Of a stretch of 64,000 nucleotides of DNA, positions 11,429 through 23,400 are shown one piece after another. The notes under the pieces are model-generated. The model made no database searches and was not told where the DNA came from. It saw only the letters and a program-made list of their open reading frames with translations. Position 1 is the stretch's first letter. The number at the start of each line of letters is the position of its first letter. Location of the stretch: positions 62,001 through 126,000 of the forward strand of contig VXAZ01007538.1 in the NCBI GenBank assembly GCA_013399875.1. Reading direction: 5' to 3'. This DNA is from Gymnorhina tibicen (lineage: Eukaryota > Chordata > Aves > Passeriformes > Artamidae). A program made the position numbers and the translations under genes.

Positions 11429-14400
11429 GTAAGTGTCCGCCCGAGCGGGACAGCGGACGGGCGGCGGGGCCAGCCCCGGCCGGGGCAGCGGGGCCGGGCG
11501 GGGACGAGCGGTGCGGGGACGAGGAGTGCGGCGCCGCCGGGCGAGGAGCGCTGCCCGGTTGCTGCTCGCCGCCGGCAGCGAGGAACTTGTTACCGACATT
11601 TCAGTTAATTCGTTAGGCGATGTTTTAGGCGGGAAAAGCTCACCTTCACGTTCAGGCACTTCTGAGGGTGCTAAGGCAAGGGAAGTGCGTGTTGTGGAAA
11701 AGGGGACGGAAGAAAAGGGGGATGGATGCAGGTGGCTGTCTGGGACACCGGATCGTAAGCTGTCGGTGGGGGACCCAGGGACAGCTGGCGCTGGCGCTCG
11801 ATCCGCAGCCACCCATAGCGGCCGGAGACGCGGGCGAGGCAGGTGGAGCGACCCAGCACTGCCAGCACAGGGAGGTGCGGGACCTGCCCGGGCAAAAACC
11901 GGGCTCGGTGGGAGCCGACCTGCACTGCAGCTCAGCGGATCCCTAAGACAGCGAGTTGGTAAAGCAGCATAAAAGCAAATAAGTGTGGGGGAGGAGTTTG
12001 AACTACTATGATAGTGACTCAGGAAAAGCTAGAGGAATAGTGCAAGCCTGGCGACAGAGTGTGCAGCATTTACTGGAAGCAATAGGGCAGGGCCTTCCCC
12101 TCTTGCCTGAACCATGTCCTGTGCACACAGTAGGAGTCCCTGCAGCTTCTGAGAGCTTCGGTCTCGTGTCTCACTCTAATCAGTAGAGTTACCTTAACAA
12201 AGATCCGTTTTGAACGGCTGCCGTCAACAGGAAAAGTAAGGAAGTGTGTCAGTGTCCAGCACAGGGATCTTCACTGGTACAAGTGCGTTACGCCAAAGAG
12301 CTGTAGTGGCAGGAAGCTCCAGGGCAGGAGATCTAGGGAGACCTAGGGACTTGTGGATGCCCTGGCTCGGCCTGCGCTCTGGTAGAGCTGCCCGAGGCAG
12401 CCCTGCTCCCCCAGGCCTGGAGAGGGGGAGATGAGGCAGATGTCAGTGAGCCCTGCTGCCTAGCAGAGCCGCCGCCTGCCTGGAAGTGTGGATGCAGTAC
12501 ACATTGCTTCCCCCGCCCCAGTTCTCCCGTTTCAGACACAACTCACTGGAGCTGACATTCGAAGTCTCTTCACAGTGTGGTTATATTGTTAACAAACGCA
12601 GTTTGTTTTGTGGTTTGTCAGGTTAATATCAAGTCTTAATGTATAAACCACTCAAATTGTGATCTCATTTACTGCATAACAGGTAGTAAATTACTTAAAG
12701 TGTTTCAGAGAGCTCTATCCATGCCCCTCCACAAATCATCAAAGCATAATTAAATACAAAGGATTTTCATCTCTTGACAGAAGTGTGTATTACCTATTCC
12801 TGTACAGGAGCAGCCAAACAGTGACAGAAATGTCAGTGTAGCTATGCATGTTGGAACTATTCAGAATATATATTAAGGTTAAAAATGCTTTCTTTTATAA
12901 CACTGCTCCAGAAAATATATAATTTCTGTTCATATTTTCCAATTGTTTCCAAATTTCAGTACACCTTAGAAAGACTGTAGCATTCCTACATAATTTCTAT
13001 TTTTAAAAAGTTATTTGTTTTAATTAGCACGTTGTTTCAGTACTTATAAAATAGTAAACCTGGTCAGAGTCTGGCATATTATTTTTGTTAAACCAGAACA
13101 TGAAAACAGTTTGTTGAATGAGACCTCAATTTTTTTGAGCACTCAAGTAAAATAAGTTTTTAGGGATAGTCATGCAAAGATAGCAATGGTCTATGCAGTT
13201 AGAAAACATCGGAGTCCTCCCTGTAGAGAAAGCTACAAAACTACATACCACTGAGAGACACGCTTGTCTCAGTTTAGAGACAAATTTTAGGAGAAAACGC
13301 TCTGGAATGAACATTTCCTCTAAAGAGAAGGGCTCCAATAATCCCTTTTTGCTAATGAGAGAAATTAATACCAGGGGGTGCAAGTGAAAAAAACCCCTGT
13401 TTATTAACAAAGCAAAATACCCACAAGGCACAGGAAAGGAAAAAAAAATTGAATTTTACACCCCACCCCCCCCACCCGGCCACATGGCCAGGAGGCAAAG
13501 ATGGCAGCTCCTCCCTTTGTCTCTGGGATGGGAAGAGTCCACACAGCAGCTCAGGCAAAAAGTGGATAGGAACCTGTTGGGCTTCTGGCTGTGGTGTGCT
13601 CCTCACAGCAGCCCAAACTGGCGGGTTTTAGTGTCCTTTCTTTTGTTGGCTCGGTGTTTCCTGGGCTTCCAACCGGCCGGGGCTTCCTGGACTGCGAAAA
13701 AAAACCAAACCAAGACAGTTCATAAAAAAAAGGCCAAGAAGAAACAACTGCAGGATCTCTGCTAGAGTCCAGGGAAAAACGTGGGGAAAGAAAAAAACCA
13801 GCTTCTTGTCTAAGCAAGCAAAAAAACTAATCCAACAAAGGAAACCAACTAACAATCTACGGCGCCGCCCGAAGCATGCTGGAGAGCGAGCTTGAACAAA
13901 ACCCATGCCCCCCGCCCCCTGGTTCACATTAGAGCTGCAGCAGCCATTTCAGGGCACACAGCAGATGATTAGGGAATAAACTATCATAATAAAATAATCC
14001 CAAGACAACACTCTAAAGGAATAGGCCAGAGAGTGAACTGTTATCTAAATATTTTGTAATTATCTGATATGACTACAGAGCAGGCAGTTTTCTGGAAGTT
14101 CAGAATACATACCTTTGAAAACGGGGCTCCAACCTTACTGCATTGATCTTTCTTCCTCATGTCATGGAAAACTAATACACACATTTACATGTAAGTGCAT
14201 AAACAGCCATAAAATGATGGGATGACCCAAGACTCAAGTGAAAAGTATAAGAGCCCCAATTCTGGAAACGTCTGTGCATGTTTCCACAGTAACCACCTTT
14301 ATCTTTGCAGTAACTCATTGAACAAAGAGAAAGTGATAAGAAAACCATATTGTGTTACAAAAGGAAAATGGGAGGAGTTGCTAAATTTCTATCTGTCCAG

Positions 14401-17400
14401 CTCCAATTTGTCTTTAGCCACAACAAAGTGAGGTGAGAGCTGTTAATATCACTCCCAACTCTCCAAATTGTGTAGTATTGACTAGTTGCTCACTAGTACA
14501 GTATTTCTAAAAAACAAAACCCAACAAAATAACCAATCATACAACTCCCAGCCCCAATATATTGTTGCAATTTGCATGTGAGTCAGCTGAGATGTGAAAG
14601 AGTAGTGGATTGAATTTGGACAGTGAGTATTTTAAAATGCGGGACAGTAGCTGGGGCTATTTGCTCTCACAGGCACTAAACACATGCATTTCCCTTGATA
14701 TTTAAAAAGCTCAGGATGCTTCTAGTTGTGGGGAAATACCAACTCCCATTGTTGGGCTTTAAAAAAAGGAACTGGATTCTTTTTGTTCTTTTTATAAAAG
14801 ATTTTAGAATGTGAAATACTATTTTTAGAGGTTATTTTGGTTATTTTGGCTCACTATGAGATTCAGCCTTGGTGGGAGAAAAAAAAGAGTTGGAGAAAAA
14901 TGATACTGGAGATATTGGAAGCAGAAATTTCTTGTCATAGTGAAAGAACTGGAGTAGAGAATCCTCCTAAGATTACTGTTTGAGTGAAATTACTCTTTGA
15001 AAAGGCCATCCTGACAGAGTTAATCCAAGGGAAATTAATTACAGAGAAAAGCATATTAAAATTGAGCTAGTTCTAGCAACTCAATTTCCACGAGGCAAAA
15101 AAAAGCAAGAAAAATCCCCCCTCCTCCCTTTTTAACACTTAGAAAGCCCCTGATGAGCTCATGCACCTTGGTCCATGTAACAAATGTGGAGTGGAAAAAA
15201 AAAAGGGCCACGTTCTGTGGCCATCAGCCTTCTCATTCATCAGCATTTATGGATTAGAAATGGGAGAATGGCTTGCTAGAAATAAAATGTATTATAAAGA
15301 TAACAGGAGAAAGCAGAGACTTTTTTTTTCTCAGGGTTAACATTGTAAAGTTTTAAAAAGTCCTGTATGCAAATTACATGTTCACACACTTACAAAGCTG
15401 AGATTACATACCTGTAAGCTGTGTCTTTCAGAAGCTTTTCACTTGAAATAGATTGACATGTTATGAAGAATCCCCTGATAGAGGAAAAACTGGAGGCCTG
15501 AGAATCCCAAAATGACACGAGTATTCAAAGAAATTAAAGGTCTTGTCCCTGTGCCCTGGAAATACAGACAAAAATAGGTTTAATGGGTGTCCTTAGCAAA
15601 TACCAGTTGGTGAAAGCATTTTGGAGGACTCTGTTGGAATGAAGGAGAGGGAGCAGGTAGAAAACTCTTTTCATTGCCTGGGCAATGCAAATGGAGAGAA
15701 ACCAGAAAATTTAGGCTCATATGATAATTTTTATGGGTTCTGCTAAAGGTAAATGTACCCAACTGATTGATCTTATTGCCACTGATTGCTTAGTGCAGTC
15801 TAAGTCTTCAGTTTAGATATGAAAACTATTTTTTTCAGGCTGAGAAAGTTAAAAGAGAGTCTCTGTGAGTCATTTTAGGCTGAAAGCATACAGCCACTGC
15901 TTGAGTGTACACGTCATAAAAAAGCACCTATCATCCCTGCCTGTATAAAAGCCCCTAAACTGCTTCCTTTCTGATATTAGTGTTTACTGCTCAGTGACAA
16001 CAGAAAAAGCAACTAAGGTGTGCACAGGAAACTAAATGACTACTGACTCTTTTTTTGTTTTTTTTTTCCAATAAAACACACCAAAATTTGTAAATAGCAA
16101 ATGGATTGCTTTTAAGAGGGTGCAAATCCAGGAGCAGGAAAATAGTTTGAAAAAATTAGGGTGCTGCTTTGAAAAAAAGTCTTCATAGTTTTATCATTAT
16201 TCCTTCTACAGGAAGACGTTGTAAGACATCCCTGCAAGCAGAACCAATGTAGGTGTTTGGTGCTGCTTAAGTGTCAAATTCTGAGAAGTGACCCCCACTT
16301 CTTGTAAGTGTACCAGGAAGTTCATCTCTGTGAGCAGGAGCGGAGGGCATCCATCTAAAAATGTTATGTTTCTGTAGCCCCTCATACCAGCATAGCTCAT
16401 TTGTATAAAAGCATAAACAAGAGGCAGAAAGCTTTGTTTGTGTGAGGGAACACGTGTCTCTGCACACACTGTGTTTGCAGGCATTTGGTAAAATCAGCAA
16501 AATTTTACTGATATTAGTAATTTAGAAATATGTTTCCTTCTTTGATTATATCCTATTTTCTGCATGACTCTCTGGACATTTTCTTCATACTGCTTTAGGA
16601 AAAATCAAACCAGACTGGTCGTACATCCCTGACTATATTTTAGTAATTATTTTTCAACTGGACTTTTTAATCCAGTGTTTAGTGAGACAGTTCTCCTAGG
16701 CTAAAGGAAAACAAATCACACTAATTTCGCACATCCATTTGAAAGCTTCTGTGAAGACTTCAATTTTTTAACATCATTACCGTGGGATTCAGAGGAGAGC
16801 ACCCTGAACTTCGGCAGGAAAGGAAGAGAGAGCACCAAACAGGGGAGGTGATGGGCTGAGCATCCATACCCACAGTTCCTCAAGTGCTAATCTGCTCTTT
16901 CAGCTGCTAGAGCTTTACCTCTAGGTGCAAAGAAAGGCCCTTTTAATTTCAGTCTAGTAACTAATACTATATACATTTTAAACATCATTTTCTTTATTTT
17001 AAAGAAATAAAATGCTTTCCACTTTCCCACCTCTGAATAGACTAGAGGATCAAAAGAAGTAGCTACTGTAGAAGACAATGGTCATATTGGCTACCTCAGT
17101 TAATTAGCAACAGATAACACTTCCTTCACTTGAGAGCCCAGTCTGATATCCAAAATAATTTTTCAGTAATTTAACATAAAGAGTTTTCTGCGTCTAACTG
17201 AAATTATGGTCAGCATCCATAGCTCCGTTTTATAGATATCTCATATTTAGCATGCAGAGTAAATACAGCATTCCCCAGAAAATGTTGCTGAGAAGGTGGC
17301 AAACTACATCAGATTTATCCTTATCATTTTCCCACCTTCTTCCAAACTAGACCAAAAAAAACCAAACAAAATGGTTTGGCCTCTGGGCCACAGTGCTTTA

Positions 17401-20400
17401 CTACTATCATGAAAATAGGCAGGGCAGGGACCACTAGTAAAACTCCTACTGACTAGTAACAGGAATAAAAACAAACAAACAAAAAACCCCAAGCACTGTG
17501 CAATTTAACTTGACAGTGCAAAGAAATTCAAATAAATGGATCTGCTGTAAATTAATTTGAAAGGAGAATGTCTATAGTGGTAGGGTTTAATTTGGGCACT
17601 CATACTCCATTAAATCTGAAGTAATGAGTTTTAATAAACAGTCTTAATAAGGGAGTGAATATCAGTAAGTTTAGTTATAGAGTAACACTATTAATGTAAC
17701 TCTGTTAGTAAAGCACACTATCGTCCTAAACAGTCTTTTTGTCTAATTTTTTGTTCTTCTCTCCTAGGTAGCTGCCTTAATTATTGAAACACAGTGCAAA
17801 AATAATACTGAAGCTCTAAAGAGGTACAATAGGAGGATCATTGCCAGGAGGCAAATTAACTGTAACGAGGATGAATACATTTTAGATGCTCAGTGTTGCA
17901 AGAAATGTGAAAGTGGTGAGTATTCCTGTAAGACTCTGTTGAGAAGTCATTAACAGCAGAATCGTTTTGTGCTGGGATGTTGAAGTGGCATGAGGTGGTT
18001 TCCTGGATGCAGTGCTTCATTCTAGCTGTATCTTTTTTTGTTGCAGGACATAAGCCACTTCAGAAATATTTCTTGAGCTCAGTGCACCAATAACTTCTCA
18101 CTACAGATAGTAGTCCTCTCATAATATGCTTGTTACAAAAGAGCCAAGAATTAAGATACACATTTTAAAGAGTTTTAAAAAGTGAAAACATATGCTTTTG
18201 CCTACAAGATTCCATACATTCATGGGTTTTCCAATTTTTCATGTACAGTTTTGTCTGGTGTGTTCTCCTTCAGTATTAAATTGGAGAAAGAGTGGGGATA
18301 ATCAAATGTTATGTATACTACATTCCTGAAGTGCATCTACACATGCACAAAGAATATAGATTCCATATTTGGAATCAAAAAAGTATTAGGGATTAAAAAT
18401 GAAATTCTGACATAAGTCTTAGAGCTGGTGGCTTCTCTCTAAATTGTTGGTTCTCTGTCTCTACAGGTTTTGTTAAAAATGTCTCCTGCCCAACAGATAG
18501 TATCAAACACTGTGTTCCATGTGAGAAAGGAAAGGAATTCATTGATCACGCCAACGACTTGGACAAGTGTTGGAGATGCAAATCGTGCGACAGCAAATTT
18601 GGTATGTTTATAGAAATGATGCCTTGAAGTGGCTACCTAAAATCAGAAATAGCAACTGTAGCAATGACTCTTCTTTCATACAGGATTTCACTGAAAAGTC
18701 TCCACAATACCTGAATCATAGTTAGCATGTAGATTCAAAACTTTTAGTGGTAGAACATGAATGAATTCATGAGAGAGTCATAGGTTTATTCTCCAGTTCC
18801 CTTTCATCAAGCACAAAGTAGGAAGAAAAATAGTCGGTCCATTATTTGTCCTTGTATCTACCTTTGCTTAGCCAAAGTTCTTGCAAAGCAGACACTGTAC
18901 AAACTGGTTAGGTCAAGGAAGACAAGTTCTCCCTCTTCTTCACCCCCTGTTTAAAAGAGCGGTGTAAGAAGCAATGACGGTTTCTTTTGTAGTCCTTCTT
19001 GTAATTGATAATATTATTAAAATTGATTGTTGTCTTTTGAAACACTCAGGATGCTGTGTGGGATATGTGTGTAAGACTGTAAGGCAGGGTCAGACCAGTG
19101 GCCCACCTACCCCAGTATTCTGCATTCAGCAGGGCAGACAAGAGGTGCTATTTAGAGATAACACAAACAAACCTGTCTGCTTTCTGTGGTCTGTTCCCTG
19201 CAGTCTATCAGCACCCACAGCTGTGGGAAAGGACATTAGAAGATCCATCCCTACCTAGTCATTTTAGTGTCTGTTTATGAGCCCTTTGTTCATGAACCTG
19301 CTGGATGATGGCAGAAATTCACTACCTGTTGCATAAATACCCATCACAGATTTTTTTTTTTTTTAATCCATTAAACTTATCTCCTACCAGTTCCACCAGA
19401 TGTCCTGTAGATCTGCTCTACTTGGATTTAGGGAATGATAGTTCTTCATTCCTCATACCCAAAATCAAGTTTAGTGAGTGGAGAGACAGTTCTTAACTCC
19501 AATATGGTTGTACTCAGATCACCTGTTGGAATATCAGTCTCTAGTGCTCTCCGCTTCCATTAGGACCTCAGTATGGATAGAAAATTTTCCTCTCATTTGC
19601 TACTATAATAAGCATTTTTGTATGGGTGATGAAATTGGCTAGAGCAAAACAATTCAGTATTTTATACGGTGTCACAATTATTTGAACTGAAAGGAGGAAA
19701 AGGGTAATGGGATGGCTAGTCACAATATTCCATGGACAATAATGTAGTTGAAGAGAAGTCAGCAGACTGACATTAGACAAGAGGAAAATTACCACTGAAG
19801 TTCCATGCGAACCATTCTTATGGTCATTCATGTTTGCTATTTCCATGAGTTGTTTCAGCACTGGTTTCACAGTAGAGCTTCATCAAATTTTGAAACATAA
19901 AGTGGTTTCAAATTACAGCAGGGCACTGAATTTAGTAACTCAAAAATTCATTTCATTTTTATATGCCTATAAAAATAGCTTTCATAGTAGATAGATACAG
20001 TAATTTTTAATGCAGAAGTATTTTTTCATGGATGGAGATAGCATCATTGTATACAGCAAGGATTGGAGAAAATTAATTAATTTGTTTTGATTCTTAAGAA
20101 CATGGATATGTTTAAGAACATTTTGATTCTTAACATGGATATATTAGCTAAAAAAAGAGAGTGGAATTGGAGGTCTCAAGAAAAGGTAAAACTTGTTGCC
20201 TGTCAGGGAGTGCCAAGAACCCATCTCCATTATCAAGAGGGGAGACTGGCTGTGTGGTCTTCTGAGTTTCTTTCTGGCTTTACACTTCCGAATGGGAAAA
20301 AGAAGTTGGGATTTGGCAGTGCCGAATGAGTCCTCTTCTGGCAAGAACTTTATAGTGTGATCAGATTTGTGAGCTCTCGTCCAGCAGAGGTCTCTCTGAC

Positions 20401-23400
20401 AGCTCCATATTCCCAGCACTCTGGCAGTCCGGCTCTTTAAAAAGCTGTGTGATGTATTATAAAGTTAAGTTTCGCCAGTGCCAGCATAGGTAGAGCTAGC
20501 AGCAAGGCTGAGGACAAGAACTTGTGGGCAGAAGTCTGCTTTTTCAAACTAATACACTTTAAGGAATTCATTTTTAGGTTTGGAGGTTGAAAAGGAGTGT
20601 ACCCCAGAAGAGGACACGAAATGTGCCTGTGTAAAGAACCATTTTTGCAATGGTTCTCTATCATGTTCAGTTTGCAGTCCATGTACCATGTAAGTTCATG
20701 CCTTCATGAAATGTGAAATTGACATTATTAATATGAATTTGTTAATATGTAATCCCATTTTTTCCCAGCTGGTTTCAAGACAGAGGCTAAGGTAATCTAT
20801 AACCTCAGGGAAAGCACACACTAATTTTCCTTTGCACTTGAGCTGACTTAGTTCAGTCAACTCAATTTGCAGCCATGAAGGCTTTCCAAAGGCATGCAGA
20901 AAAACTTACATATCCACTGAGACTGTAAATGCTTTTCAAAAAGTGTAATAAAGTATCTGAGCTTTCCTGTTGTCTTTGTGTGATCTACTGTTACATTGCA
21001 AAATAATTTCATACATTTTCCCGCTGCCACAAATTTCCATGCCATTTTCGTACCTATTAAATTCCAAACCCCAAGATCTTGATATATGAAATATTTTGCT
21101 GATAAAGCATGTCAGAAGATTTTGATTTTCTCTCTTCACAGTTCAAAAAGAGAAAAAGAATCTCATAATAATTTCTGTTCATATTTTCTGCAGATGTGAA
21201 AGCGGTGTAATTGAACAACAATGTACTCCAACTTCAGACACTCTGTGCGGAACAAAAGGTACCATTTTAAAACATAGCAAGGTCCAGCATGTGCTGTAGT
21301 TAGAGAGGCAATTGCAATTATCCTGTTCTACACAATGGCCATAGTGATTCCTGTCAGCTAAGGGCATTAGTCCTACTGGGCCCTGTACTGACCTATGGAG
21401 TATGATTTCCCCTTGATTACTGTGCAGGTGTAACGGAGCTATTACTCCTTTTTAGGGGCAACTCATGATAGGTGTGTCTTTAACATATTTGGCTTTTGTC
21501 ATTAGGAAACAACAGGACACAAACTTGTTTAAAATTTGGTGTGCTGCTGTATTGCGTTTCTTGAGTTAACTTTCATGTAAATTTTCCAATGTTCCAACAG
21601 AACCAGAGACGCAGTCGTGGGCCATTCCTTTGGCAGTTGTAGTAGTACTACTAGTAGTAGCAATACTAGTAACAGCTGGAGCAATAGTCTGGTGTAAGTG
21701 ATTCCCTATTACTTTTTCCTAATATACTCTGAATAAGATATTCAACTGTTTACTCAGATACAATTTTATATTCTTGGAGTCCAAAGGCGAGATATCCTGC
21801 TCTGGATTTTAAAAATGCTTTTTTTGTTTCAGGCAGGAGAAACCGGCAGGGTCTTACAATCAATGAGAACCCAAATAAAGGAGTTTACAAACCAGAGCCT
21901 TATGTAAGTATTGTTGCTTGGATCATAAAAAACTCAGCTTAATACAAAGAACTTTTTTCCATTTAAATTACACTGGGACTCCCCAAACATTGTGTGCCTC
22001 TCTTCTATGACATGAATGAAGTAAATTTCACCACAAGGACTCTTTTGGGAGAAGTAAGAGAAATCCTGTATTACTTCTTCAGGATTGTTGGAATGCTTCA
22101 TAAGTCACATGACCAAGATCAAAACTTCATAAATCATCAGGCCTCCACCAACCCAGGATATTCCTGTTCCCATGCATAATTTTAGGCAATAGCAATTTTG
22201 AGGTAATTCCCCAAAATTAAGCAAGTAAAAAGAGGTCTATCTGTCTGGTCTGACTCTGTCACTCATAAAACAGGAGTTATGGAGAAAACTAAAAGAAAAT
22301 TAAAGTGTCATGAAATGCATTTATCCTCTTACACAAGGCTGGTGTTTTACAATACTTGTTTCTACTTATTTCTCTCTCTTTTTTTTCTTCCAGGAGAGCA
22401 TACCTCTCATAGATACAGGTAAGAGACAAGTAATTTCTCAAAATTCAGTAGAAAGAAAAAAAAAATAGACACATAACTCCTAAATTAAGAAAAAAGAGTA
22501 TTTTTCTGTAGACTTTGCCACTGTCCAGACCTGTCATTCCTGCACAAAAGCAAACACTTACTAAAGAAATACCAGTTATATAATATAATACATATGCTCA
22601 TCAAGGCATTTAGTGGCATCATGGAAGTCTTGCCTCAGGAGGAATTTCTGTTGTATAGCAAGCAATTACTCATTTTCTACAAGTGAAATTGAGTTCTGCA
22701 TGTGGGACAGACACTAGGAGACAGCAAGCTGTGTTTCTATAATCATGGATAATTATGATAAGGGAGCAGTCCCACACAGAACAGTGGGACTGAAGATTCA
22801 CAAACCCACATTATTTTCAGGGGCAAATCCACGTGAGTGATATACAACAGGAAAAGAATATAAGCTCCAAGACTGTACCACAACAGAAGAGCTGTCCTAT
22901 TTCAGGACCTCTCCCAACACTATTTTGAGAAAAATGGGTACATGAGAGGTGACCGACCACATGTTAAGGATAGAGAAGGACAGAATAGGTTACAGAGGGA
23001 ACTGATCCTCTGTTTTAGGTGGTAGAAAGCAATATGGATGGCAACCCTGAATCTTTGAAATATATAGCATTTGGTAGGAACATGTTAGAACAGTCGTGCC
23101 ATGTATTGTAAAAAAATCACACATAAAACATACTGATTCATGAATACCTGAAACTTAATCTGGTTTGGATAGGAGAAGTATCAAATCTGAGTGCAGGTGA
23201 TAAAACCCAGTAAGATACAAGTGCATTCATTTTCTTTCACGCTCCTAGATGCTGACCTGAGCAGCCACATTGCTGGTATTGCGGCAGAGATGACACACAC
23301 ACAAGTCAAGATATTTGTTCGTCACCACTATGTACCAGAACCTGCCATAGACCAAATCACTCAGGATTATGCTGGTGATACATCTGAACAGAAGATTAGG

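Larger units (their letters stand above)
10840..11960. promoter_or_regulatory. FAS: CpG island promoter of FAS
   Basis: GC-rich and CpG-dense sequence with several GGGCGG/CCGCCC-type boxes surrounds exon 1, in sharp contrast to the AT-rich flanks. No TATA box is evident close to the start, so initiation may be dispersed. Long open frames on both strands here reflect base composition. Confidence 0.85.
18602..20577 (+). other. FAS: FAS intron 3
   Basis: A 2.0-kb intron with the LTR-end relic, one L3/CR1-like fragment and a short imperfect repeat near 20090-20145 (GATTCTTAAGAACATGGATAT and a similar copy). No additional exon seen. Confidence 0.8.

Noticed and set aside
10820..11812. 330-codon open frame on the - strand across the FAS promoter
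   Set aside because: It lies in the CpG island, overlaps exon 1 in antisense and is rich in A, R, P and G with no domain; open frames on both strands here follow from GC content.
11433..11972. + strand open frames after exon 1
   Set aside because: Low-complexity G/R/A-rich translation from the CpG island, within intron 1, no homology.
23191..23248. Upstream extension of the exon 9 frame
   Set aside because: A polypyrimidine stretch and CTCCTAG acceptor place the exon start at 23249, and the frame joins exon 8 precisely there; the extension is intron.
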